A stretch of DNA of 64,000 bases from positions 315,001 through 379,000 of the forward strand of contig OX327683.1 in assembly GCA_946807835.1 (NCBI GenBank), given 5' to 3'. Both the position numbers and the translations under genes were made by a program. Below, one piece after another: positions 1-10,503 of the stretch. Under the pieces are notes generated by a model. The model ran no database searches. It was not told the DNA's origin and worked only from the letters and a program-made list of their open reading frames with translations. Source of the stretch: Ailanthus altissimus (Eukaryota; Streptophyta; Magnoliopsida; Sapindales; Simaroubaceae). Within the stretch, counting starts at the first letter, position 1. Every line of letters starts with the position of its first letter.

Positions 1-1523
1 TCAATTGAGTTAAATACCTTTAACACACTTTACCGTAGGTCATATAAGGATATGAAGACTACCTGTTAGGTATATTAGATATCTAAAAGGTGTTTTTAAT
101 ATTTTTCTTAGTTGAAGAAAAAGGATCTTATGACTTATAGTTAAACGATATTAGATATCATTTAAGGAAAATGACAATATGCCAGAAAATTCAAAATTAA
201 CTTTAAGCATGAAAATCAAGTTTAGAACTTGGTTATGATTTATATAAGAATTGTTCTTATTGGTTGTAAAAGAGTTTACACACAGAAGTGTGGGCCCAAA
301 AGTAGGTAAGAATCTTTAAAAGCCTCATTGACGTAAAAGGTTACCCTCAACGGTCTGAGATCGATTATGAGGAAACCTTTCACTAATAAACATGCTAAAG
401 TTAATTCAAATTTATATTGGATATTGTAGTATGATAAACTCTTCATTTTGATGAGATGATCAAATAATCTAATTTGATTAAGAATGAAGAGAAAGCATGT
501 GTGTTTAGAAAAGGTAGTGGGAGCATGAATTATCTTTCTAATTCTCTATATATAAAAACATTCTCATTGTCACATATAAAGACAATGGTATGTTGCAAGT
601 CAGTCAGTTAAGAGTTAACTGGGTAAGAACATCTTCATAAAAGATTTGGTAGATGCTTCCTCTATACTGGGTATAAGGCGTTATACAGATAAAGTTAGGA
701 AGTAGATAAGACTCTCCAAATCTTCGTACATAGACTAAGTCCTGAAAAGGTACATTTTTAATAACTGTGAAATAGTTAATGTATCTTTTAGACATGGAGT
801 TCATCTTTCTAAGAGAAAGTGTCCTCAAGAAGAAAATGAAAAGGTTAGAGTGTCTAACATTTAATATACATCAACCAGAGATAGCTTGATGTATACCATG
901 TTATGTATGAGACCTATATTATGATGGCTGTAAGTGTTATGAGCCGGCATCAGTTTACTCTAGGTAACGACTATTGGATAGTCGTGAAATATATCCAAGT
1001 TATACCTGAGAGGTATAAAGGACAAGTTTCTAATTTATGGAGAAAGTTGCTTACAAATGAGAGGATACGTATAATCAGACTTCTAATCTGATCCAGATGA
1101 TAGAAAGTCTACATCTGATTACGTACTTCTTCTCAACGGTACCAAAACCTTGTAGCATAAGTGCAATTTTTTAAATGTCCACAATTGATTCTACTGTAAT
1201 GATAGAATTTGTTGCAGCTTGAGAAGCCTGCAAAGGAATTTCTATGGATATTCAAGTTAGTTGCAGAGCTCAGAATATGTTCTAAGCTTAATGAATTCTA
1301 TCACATTATAATGCAACATCAACGGGGTAATTGCTCAAGCCAAAATACCATATAATTAAATATATCTTGGCTAATGGAGATGTATAAGATAATCTAGGAA
1401 AACATCCTTACAGATTATAGCGGACCCGCTTTCTAAAGCCTTAACTCTTAAAAGTGTTTGAGAAACACATAGAGTTAATGGATATGAAATACCATCCTGA
1501 ATGGCACTAGAGCAAGTGGGAGT
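1..1523 (+). pseudogene. Ty1/copia pol remnant (reverse transcriptase to RNase H), 5' part outside window
   Basis: This is the decayed 3' part of a Ty1/copia polyprotein gene. It is alignable by eye along its length with the copia copy at 44700-55127: the stretches near 50-200, 780-1060 and 1400 match the later copy base for base with many substitutions. Stops and frameshifts occur throughout; the longest open piece (903-1091) corresponds to the RNase H start, where the other copy has a CTRPDM-like segment. The region ends in a purine-rich tract (agcaagtgggag, about 1511-1522), the expected polypurine tract, directly before an LTR that starts TGTTGGG. No function is expected. The element continues beyond the left window edge. 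Confidence 0.85.
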
Positions 1524-3816
1524 TGTTGGGATTTGTGCTTACGTGCCATCCCATAATGTATAAATATATAGTGATTGTATTTATACAATTATTATTTCTA
1601 ATAAAATCGTTAATATTATTTTATTAAATGGTAAGATGCTTGTAACGTTTTAGACATTGTATGATCTGAAGGAGTTCGGATTTGGTCTAAAAGAGTTTAG
1701 ACCAGGGCTAAGAGTTAGCAACACTAATAGTTATAAACACTAAGAGTTAGTGGTACTAAGAGTTAGCAAAATCTAATGAGTTAGAGCCTTGTCTGAAATG
1801 GGACAATGACCTGAGAATATATTAGTAATGATATAGCTGCAATGAGTTGCAGATGGTGCTAAGAAATGTCATTATGCAAGTATGTTCTCAAACATAATGT
1901 TCCTGATCTAATTTCATCGATACGGGTCTATCGGTGAAACCTATTAATATAGATTAGTGTATGTCTATATCTGGATGGTCCAGATGGTTAGTCTTAGCAA
2001 ACCATGAGCTTAGTATGAAGCTCGTATAGAGATACAGGTATTCAGTAAGGACTGGATATTGAACAGACTCACGAAGACATCCAATAGACATCTTATAAAG
2101 CCGTCAATGGAAGGTCTTTCGAGTTGAGTAGTATTTGTGGTCCTTTGACCTGAGCGCCATGGTGGGCTTGTGAGTGATCCACCATGCTTTGGTTCCACAC
2201 ATGTCAGAAACCTTTCATGGTCTGACCGCTGGGTGTCGCTGGGTATGGTCCGATGCTCATGGAGTTCGGTGTGCGTAGATATGGGATCCATCAGCTCATA
2301 TGAGTGGGTTGTATATCCTAATGCTCTGAGATTGTATTTCAGAAAGTCTTGTGGCCGCAAGCATAAACCTCGGAAAAGATATTCCGGAGGAATAAACAAT
2401 ATCACAAAAGTGTTTGTGGATATTATTTTATGAAATATAAATATGGAGATAAGTTCGTGGTTGAGCAAATAGAGATTTGACGGTGATGATCTATATCTCT
2501 GCTCTTCAAGGATATAAATGATGGAAGGATTATACGAATATGTAATAACCTCAACTTGTATGGTCTAACATGCTAATTTGTAATATCCGTAACGTGTGTG
2601 TGAGACATTGTTCACGGACGTATGGAGGAGCTCTATATGACAAATTAGGTGTGGACCTAGAGAGTCTCACAATATGAAGTATACTCGTTGTGCACTGGGG
2701 TAGCGGATTGGATTGAATAGTTCGATCCAATAAATTTCAGTAAAAGAGAACGATTATTTAGGGATCCCTCGGATTATACATTTGTCAAGACTTAATTGTT
2801 AAGTACATCACTTAATTAATTAACAAGGGTTGTTAATTAATAGAATATTGACAAATGACAAAATTTATTCCATGATTTGATTTTACCTTTTTACCATTTA
2901 ACCATGGTAGTAAAAATTAGTAAGGTAAAAAGTAATTATTCAAAATTATTTTGAATAATTAAATCATATATTATTATTATATTATTAGATAATATTATAA
3001 TATATATAGATCATGGCATTGTATTTTAATACAATGAGTGGCCTAGATGTTGGTCATTTAATTACCCATTATAATTAAAGTAATTATAATTGTTAGGTAA
3101 AGATTAATTTTGGTGGCCATTATTCTAGTGCTTGGTTTAATTAATTTTAAATGGGAGACCAACAATAAAATTGGTGGAGCACTTCATTTTGTTTATTTTG
3201 TTTAATCAAAGGGTTGAATAAACAAAATGAATTTTGGCAAAACAATTGAATTCATTCATTCATTCAATTTTGGGAGAACAATTTGGCAATGGCAAGGAAG
3301 AGAGGTAAGAGAGAGTTCTTTGAGTTTTATTCTTTCAAGTGTTGAAAAATAAAAAAACTTCTCTTCATCTCCTTCTTTAATGGATGGCCAAAATGAATGA
3401 TATGTAAATGGAGAAAAAGATAATTATTTTACAAAGAGTTGTTCAAAATAATTATCATGTAGAAATTGTTTCTAAGATTAATATACAAGAATTGTATGTT
3501 AAAGATTTTTAATTTATACAAGAGTTGTATAGAAAATATTTACTATCTCCATTTAAGAAACAAAAATTGTATTCAAAAGAGTTTGAATACAAGTGCTGAA
3601 AATTTTAAACACTAAGCTACCATTCTAGCTCCTTAATCCCACCAAAAGTTATGGACTAGAATTGTTCAACATATACTTCAAGGTGAGCTCTTCACATGGA
3701 TTATTGAAGAACTTGAAGATTTTGTAAAGCTACCTTCATTAGGTGAGTATTTTACATTATGTGTTATAATACATTATTGTTCATCATGTTCATAATTGTT
3801 CATCATGTTCATAATT
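1524..3816 (+). repeat. 3' LTR of the Ty1/copia element, 3' end missing
   Basis: The LTR starts TGTTGGGATTTGTGC right after the polypurine tract. It matches, in opposite orientation, the complete solo LTR at 48459-50879, including the final GCTACCTTCATTAGGTGAG part (about 3728-3746). The solo copy runs about 200 bp further to its CCCCAACA end. Here the match stops near 3816, where a SINE begins, so the end of the LTR is lost. The open frames inside (2010-2468 minus, 2170-2433 plus) recur as decayed sequence in other LTR copies and are not genes. A short repeat (ttcatcatgttcataattg, twice at 3779-3817) sits at the break. Confidence 0.85.
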
Positions 3817-4033
3817 GGGCTGGCCAGCTCAGTGGGTACAAGGACGAACCTCTAAAGGCCTATAAAGTCTCCATGGAGATGGGGGCGGGGGTTCGATTCC
3901 TTGGGGGTGCAGGTAACCTGCGGATTGTGTGCTGGGGCGCCAGTAGGTGCTGAGGTGTCAGCCACTGGTTGGGTACCAAAGCGTTGGTGGGCCCCACACA
4001 CTCTAACAATCTATTAGCAACTTGTTAAGGATT
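3817..4033 (+). mobile_element. tRNA-derived SINE
   Basis: A short GC-richer block begins GGGCTGGCCAGCTCAGTGGG, a box A-like tRNA promoter. A perfect box B, GGTTCGATTCC, lies at 3890-3900, about 65 bp downstream. This spacing is that of an RNA polymerase III type 2 promoter, and the body ends around TTGGTGGGCCCCACACA. The long body and lack of a cloverleaf argue against a real tRNA gene. Possible imperfect target duplications are TTCATAATT (3808-3816) and TTCATGATT (4034-4042). The 3' boundary is uncertain. Confidence 0.75.
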
Positions 4034-4710
4034 TTCATGATTAAATTTTCAGTTTAAATTTTTTTGCAATACTGATTATTAGACATCATTAATTGAATGT
4101 AATAAAATTCACACCTTAAACCTGAAGCATTTAGTGGTATTATTTAGTGTATTTTGCAATTTCTCTCCATTGTTGTGCTTATTTTGTGTTGTGGTTGCAG
4201 GTTTGTGAAGAGGGAAGCTTATCTTCTTCTTTCTCATCTTTTTCATTGCGACGGTGAATACCTTTTTCCTTTAAAAAGGAGCACTAAGTGTATCTAATTT
4301 ACTTCCCACTTTTCTTTTCTTTTTTTTAATAAATTTCATAGGTTGGCTGGCCTTTTATTTTTTCTAGTGCTTGTTTAGTTGCAATTTAGTTCCAAGTTTA
4401 TTACGCATGTGCCTTTGTTTCAACTAAATGTCAATAGCAACCCGATAAGACTCAAAATATTTTGAATTGCAGTTGAAGTGTGAAGTTTTGGTTGCTCAAT
4501 TAAAAAATGCAATCATGTAGGGCAAGCCTATTATTGAGATGTACATGCCTAATATCACTGTCTTTCTCTTTCTCTCATGTTCATTGGTCTACATGACTTC
4601 TTATTGTAGACCTGCTGCAGTGTAGTATTTGTTATCTCTTTTTTTTTTAAAAAAAAATCTAAATAGAATTAAATCTAATTTTTTAATTTCAAAATGCAAT
4701 CATGTGAATG

Positions 4711-4729
4711 TTATATATACGTTGCTCAC

Positions 4730-4760
<31 letters not shown>

Positions 4761-4780
4761 TGATTGTAGTGGTGAGCAAT
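4711..4780. repeat. (TA)n microsatellite flanked by inverted TTGCTCACC
   Basis: An uninterrupted alternating AT tract of roughly 28 bases (about 4733-4760) is flanked on the left by TTGCTCACC and on the right by GGTGAGCAA. The 9-bp arms are perfectly complementary, so the region can form a hairpin. It may be a small relic of a foldback element or just a variable microsatellite. Confidence 0.6.
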
Positions 4781-5574
4781 GTAGTTCACCGTATAATTAA
4801 TAATTGTACTTTTAATATTTGTACTCGTAATATAATTTTGTAATATATCGTAAATAATATTAAAATTATAGAATAATGAGATAATATCATGTGATAATGT
4901 TCTTCGTATTATAGACTATATAATCCAACAAATTATATATATATATATGTATGTATCTATCTGTGTGTGTATGAGTAGGGGTAAGAGTGAGTTTTACAAC
5001 TTTATATTTTTTTACGCAAATTTTAAATTGAATTGTCGAACTCTCAATGGTTACGATGAAGTTAAGCATGTATGCATTGCAGTTAATGCTCACTTATGCT
5101 TTTGTTTTAATCTCAATTTTTATTTTAAATCGTCAAAATGTATATCCCATTAGATATTAAATGTCACATATTCTTTTGTTTTACAAGTTATTAGTTTGAT
5201 CAAAATTTCATTTAAATCAAATGGTTTCAAAAAGTGGTTTGATTATATTATATCTTAATATTAAAATAAAATTATATAAATGTGTTTTAGTTTTTCTTTT
5301 CTTTTCTTTTTTTAATAAAAAAACCTATATTGTAAAGCTATATAATTCTTATTCTCTATGATAAAATGATGTGTTTCTTAATTTTATTATTTGTAACACG
5401 AGTTTTCTTATTTTAAAGTTTCGAGTGGTAACATGAAATTGCAAAAAAAAAAATCTAAAGAAAAAAAATTTTAGCTTTGAGAAAGACTGAAAGAATACAA
5501 AAATCTAAGATTTTTCATTTTTATATGGTGGGTATTTTACTAAAATTAATACTAATTATTCTAACAGTCTCTTA

Positions 5575-5855
5575 TATATGGTGGAAATCGGTTTAGTTGA
5601 ACTAAAATTTTTTTATTCAGTTTGGTTTAAAGTTCGGCTCTTAATCAATTTTATTTATTTAAAATTAATTGATTTAATTTTAATTTAATTTTAATTTGAT
5701 TCAAATTGAAAAAGATATTTAAAATAAACTACAAATTTTAAAAAAAATTAAGAATAGAATTAAATCAGTTCGATTCGTTTTCTAATGTTTGAATTGATCA
5801 ATTTTGATTCAGTTCAAAAATAAACTGAATTAAAATTGAATTTTACCTACCTTAT
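5575..5855. mobile_element. possible decayed hAT-type MITE
   Basis: The block begins around GGTGGAAATCGGTTTAG and its right end read on the other strand gives GGTAGGTAAAATTCAATTTT, a weak inverted similarity. The interior is dominated by CAGTTTGGTTTAA, TTCGATTCG and AAACTGAATT repeats, typical of short internally repetitive hAT-like non-autonomous elements. I could not define target duplications, so the call is tentative. Confidence 0.3.
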
Positions 5856-7253
5856 TCTTATATTAGTCCAAAAATTTAGTTATATTATTTATATATAAAT
5901 GTACATGACAAATAATTAAATGATTGAAAATCAAACATATTTAATGTTCAAGTATTTTTTATTTTATGAAAGATATTTAATATTCTAAGTTGATAAGTCT
6001 TTTTGCTTTACCAAATACATCAACTTGTAAATTTTATGAAACACTGATTTATCTTCACATGAAAAGTATCCAGTGGGAATCGGAATCTTATTACTTTCAT
6101 TACGTAAAATCATAACATTTGCATTTATTCTTACTTTGTCATTCAATTTAATCAAGGAAAAAGGATTGAAACAACATAAAAAATAAAAAATAAAAAATCT
6201 ATTGGAAAAGACTTAAAGATTTTAACTTGGTGACAAATTTTGTCAATTCAATATGAATTGGAATATATTGTTGTCGTTGTCGTGTTTAAAGTGTTTATCA
6301 GATTATATCACGTGTAAGAGATTATTTAAAATAAAATTTAGTATAAATAAGTAAATAATTTTTTTATAAAAAAAAAGATATATTGAATTTTCTTTTTTTT
6401 CCTAATGCTTTTGAAGTGTTTTAATTTTTTTTAAAAATAAAACTTTAAATATCCAACAATCCTTTAATTGTTTATAAAGTTTGAGGATTAAGCTTAGTAA
6501 CATGAGAGAAAGATTTTAAATTCCGTAATTATAAGATATTTTTTCATTATATTAGTGGTGAAAATTTATTTGTTAGTAAAAAGCCTATTTGATATGAATT
6601 TTTCTTATAAGTTAAAAGAGCTTTTTTTAATGTCAAAAATTTTATTAAATTTTTTTAAAAATATTTGATTATAAATCATATCAAATATATTGAGATAAAA
6701 AAAATTATTTTATTTTCATTGAAATAAGTTCAAATTTTGATTTTTTTAGAATGTAAAGTTAGAGAGTTTTTTTTATTTAAAAAATATAAAGTATTGAATT
6801 ATTTAAAATATTCTTATTTTATTTTAAATTTTTTACTTCAATTCTCTTATAATATAACTTTAAAAAATTATCTATTAAATTAATTACAATTTTTTTCAAA
6901 AATATAAATAACAACGAAATGTTAATAATAATAAAAAATTAATTTATAAAAATTCTACCTAAAATGTCATATCAAACGGACCATAAAATTCTTTTTATTC
7001 TTCTTATTTTTCAAGCTATATTCGAACGAATTATACTTTTATTCGATTCTAATAATTTTTTGATTGTAAATAACTGATCGTAAATATCAGTAATACACGA
7101 CCCCACGTATGTATAAGATTTGATGGAATCGAATGCAGAGACTTTTTGTTTTTTTAATTTTGTTTTATTTGTGTAAGCGATAGAAAAACCACCAAAAAGG
7201 ATAGCTTTTCGAAGGAAATGGTTCAACTTTTTGCAGATGCAGAGGGAAGGAAG

Positions 7254-7493
7254 GGGGTATTAACACTGTCACCCCTTGAAGTTAGCATAAGTTACACTTT
7301 AATAATAATTTTAATTTTAATTATATTATCATATCTTTTATGTAATTAAAAAATAAAAATATTTTTAAAAAATGGAATTATTTTTATTTTTTTAATTAAA
7401 TAGAAAGTGTAATAATATATATAATTAAAAAATGAAAGTTACTTTCATAATGTAATTTATGCTAACCACAAGGGGTGACAGTGTTAATATCCC
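7254..7493. mobile_element. MITE with 43-bp terminal inverted repeats
   Basis: The left end (7254-7296) starts GGGGTATTAACACTGTCACC and the right end (7451-7493) on the opposite strand starts GGGATATTAACACTGTCACC. The two 43-bp arms differ at only about four positions. GGAAG lies directly outside both ends (7249-7253 and 7494-7498), a likely 5-bp target duplication. The 154-bp interior is nearly pure A/T and has no reading frame. It is a non-autonomous DNA transposon; the superfamily is uncertain because 5 bp fits none of the common plant classes well. A 9-bp Mutator-type duplication that has diverged is possible. Confidence 0.85.
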
Positions 7494-7498
7494 GGAAG

Positions 7499-10210
7499 AG
7501 GAGTGGGTGGGAGTGCAGGTTTTGGCATTGCGTTTGCCTCCCGTGTCCCATTCCACGTTTAGTACTAGTAGTTGAAGTTTCAAAGATATTTATGGCCCCA
7601 GCTGGACCATGAGCTGTCTAAATGAGTCAAAGCATCACCGATTTCTCTTTTGCTTTTTTTTTTTTTTTAAATGGATTTTCTTTTTCATCCTTTAATAATA
7701 ATATATGCTTTTACAAATTAAGCGCACCGCGTACCGCAGTATGTCTTTTTCATTAGATTAATTAACTTTTTTTTTTAATCAAATGTCATTTTCACTATAG
7801 TAGATATAATTTATTAATATTTGTATTTTAATTAATATCCAAGTCTTTAGCTATATATATATATATTAAATGAGCAAAATATCTAAAAATGTGACATGAT
7901 TTTATTACACATTATAAATAATATAAAAATTATTAATTATTTAAATAATGAAACATAATATTGTTGTTCACTCTATCGTAAAATATGTAGTTTATTAAAT
8001 TATATATATAATTAATTTAATAAATTACGTAATTTATTACATAATGAGCACTTGAACATGTAACAGTATTCTGTAATACATTATAAATTATGTAAAAATT
8101 ATAATTTTATTAGATAGTGATATGTGGTACTATTACTTATCATATGATAAGTTACGTAACTCCCTAAATCAATTTTCTATAAATATATATATTTCTTATT
8201 GTGATCATGTGGACGTATAATGCAATTTTGTAATGTATCATAAATAATATTGAAGTCGTAACTTAATCATACAATATTACATAACAATATTACTCACCAC
8301 ATATTTAATTACATTGTCCACTAAATCAATTAAAATAACACTTCTTACATATGCAAAATTTAGATAGGAGAATGATTATTTATAAATAAAATAAATAATG
8401 CTACATTTTTCAAAGTATTTTAAAATTTTTAAATTTAAATGATGTATCAAATAATCATTCGGTAATAAAAATAGTATAATAAATAATTTATAGTCAATTA
8501 TATCATCTACTAACTCATTTAAGATAACACTTCTTAAATATGCAAATTTTACACAAATAAGATTATTAATAAATAAAATAAATAATATCATCTTTTTTAA
8601 ATAATATTTTAAATTTTTTCATCTCAAATAATATATCAAACAGTCATTTAATAATGTAACAATATAATTGATGATTTTAGAAATTGCACAATTTCATTAT
8701 CTGATTTCAATGAAAACTTGAAACATTAATTTGAGATAAAAAATTTGATATATTATTTGAAAAAGTATAACATTAATCAAATAAAAATTTACAACTTTAT
8801 ATATATTATTTTTTTAATGGAAAAACTCAAAAAATCTTGACTCAAAATATATGATTTGTAAAGAATTTCAAAATTTTAAATATATATATATATTTAATCC
8901 TTTTATACAAAGGAAGTGAGCATCTACAACTAGAAGTAAAATATCTTTGAAAAAAAATATTCTTCTGGTAATTGTCAAAATTATGGGCGATGGGAATCTT
9001 TTTGTTTTTCTTTTATTTATTTATTTGTCTTTCTTTCTTTTCCCCATCTCAACTCCTTTTAAAAGAGACCGTTCAAAACACATTTTTCCCTTTTACGTTA
9101 TCTTCAAAGCATATTCCCCCTCAAAAGAAAAAAAAAAAAATCATCCCACTTTTAATTCATAAATACTTAATCCTAATCATTAATATTAATATTGAATGGT
9201 TAAGAATTTGTGTCTTATATTTTTAATATTTGGCTTTTGTTGCCAAAATCAATTAATTAATTACTTTAAGTATGACATAATTACATATTCATAAAAAAAT
9301 AAAATCAACTAAGGTCTAATGTCTATAATAGAACTATTAGTACATTTTTATTGCAAGATCATACCTTATTAGTGGGAATTGATTTTTTTTTCTTAATTTA
9401 AATATTTCGCAGACTTTTTAAAATATAAAAAAGGTTTCGAGTTATAAAATATTCGAGTAAACTCATAATAAGTTGTGTGTTTAATAATTATTTAATATAT
9501 TAAATAATAAAAATTTTAAAATAATTAAAAAAATATAATATTGCTCTATCTACGTTAGACAATGATGTTACGTATATGCTTTGTACTCTAATTCAAAAAA
9601 TATCTATGTGTGTAGATATTTAGTGACATTGACTTTTCAATTACATAATTAATAATGTAGATGTATTGCACTATGTTTATTAGTGTATGTCATGTTATAT
9701 TATATAAAGTATAGTATTATCCTAAATAATAGGAATTAGTAAGTGATAGGTTGAATTAGGATACAAACTTTTTCTTATATTTAAATTCAAAATTTACAAA
9801 GTCAATTATTTTTGAATTAATTTGATAAGTTATTATATTCCAATAATAAAAGATTGACGTGTATCCGAATCACTCCTCTTCTTTTTTTTTTTTTTAAATT
9901 TTAAAAAAACTAAACAATAAAATCTCTTATATATTTTAGAAATTTATTGAGAGTTACTTATAATAGAAATTAACAGACTCTGACCAATGATAAAACGCCG
10001 CGTAACAAAAATAAATAAAAATAGTAAAGAAAAGTTTAGGAATAGGTGCGTCAGTGACAATTGGGAGCCTTTTAATTTTGTCCATTCTCAAATTTCAAAT
10101 AATAATAATTTTAGAAGTGGAGGAGAAAATAAAATAAATTTATTTAATTTATTTTTTAAAAAAGAAAAAGAAAATGCGATTATGATTCATCCAGCTCTGC
10201 TTTTTGCCTG
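7499..10210. other. AT-rich intergenic region upstream of the acetyltransferase-like gene
   Basis: No gene is supported. The sequence is mostly A/T with poly-T and TA runs, and the short open frames (8376-8591 minus, 8947-9226 plus) are low-complexity and lack recognisable features. A diverged direct duplication lies at about 8329-8668. The last few hundred bases form the promoter-proximal part of the gene at 10504. Confidence 0.6.
8329..8668 (+). repeat. diverged tandem duplication, about 185-bp period
   Basis: Two adjacent direct copies can be aligned by eye. The first has AAAATAACACTTCTTACATATGC near 8332 and the second AAGATAACACTTCTTAAATATGC near 8520. Both continue through AATAAATAAAATAAATAAT, a CATC or CTAC then TTTT tract, TATTTTAAA, and ATGTATCAAATAATCATT (8431) or ATATATCAAACAGTCATT (8631). 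The copies differ considerably, so the duplication is old. No coding content is seen. Confidence 0.6.
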
Positions 10211-10243
10211 CATCTAATCCAATCTATCTTTTTGGCTTTTTGC

Positions 10244-10250
10244 TATAAAT
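10244..10250 (+). promoter_or_regulatory. probable TATA box of the acetyltransferase-like gene
   Basis: TATAAAT lies about 254 bp upstream of the chosen start codon, within GCTATAAATACGC, with CCAATCT about 20 bp further upstream (10218-10224). The downstream leader changes to a purine- and CT-repeat-rich sequence typical of plant 5' UTRs. Transcription would be expected to begin near 10275. The assignment rests on position and consensus only. Confidence 0.55.
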
Positions 10251-10384
10251 ACGCAAAGAATAGAGGAGAACGGAGAACGAGGAAGAGCAAGTATAACAAC
10301 AACACCACCACCACCAAACACACCATCAAAGTTTCTTTCTCCTCCTCTTCCTCCTCCTCTCATTGTTCACTTTACTTATTAATA

Positions 10385-10420
10385 ATGAAGGTAGCAACGA
10401 TGATGATGAAGCTAAGCTAA
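10385..10420 (+). promoter_or_regulatory. short upstream ORF in the 5' leader (11 codons)
   Basis: Within the presumed 5' UTR, ATG at 10385 opens an 11-residue frame (MKVATMMMKLS) that ends with TAA at 10418-10420, 83 bp before the main ATG. It is out of frame with the main coding sequence. Four ATG codons occur in it, three of them consecutive. A uORF here could lower translation of the main ORF, but there is no direct evidence that it is used. Confidence 0.45.
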
Positions 10421-10503
10421 GCTGGAACAAGGAGGATTAAAACAAACTGATATTATTATAAATATATTTTACATTTTTTACTTTTATATATATATTTTTT
10501 GTA

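Larger units (their letters stand above)
4043..7248. other. AT-rich intergenic region with decayed repeats
   Basis: No convincing gene is present. The stretch is AT-rich with poly-A/T runs. A short exon-like piece (4201-4253, preceded by ttgcag and followed by gtgaat) reads open but has no recognisable partner exons. An alternating TA run lies near 4733-4760. Around 5575-5855 there is a segment rich in GGTTTAGTT/GAACTGAATT motifs resembling internally repetitive hAT-type MITE relics. I see no RNA gene. Confidence 0.6.

Noticed and set aside
2010..2468. 152-codon minus-strand ORF and its plus-strand overlap
   Set aside because: Entirely inside the copia LTR; related LTR copies do not keep the frame open.
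3817..3905. Possible tRNA gene (box A and box B)
   Set aside because: No cloverleaf can be formed with proper acceptor stem, and the sequence continues as a SINE body.
4201..4253. Exon-like segment (ttgcag before, gtgaat after)
   Set aside because: Only 53 bp, no partner exons, no recognisable family, in a transposon-rich flank; chance splice-like sites are common in AT-rich DNA.
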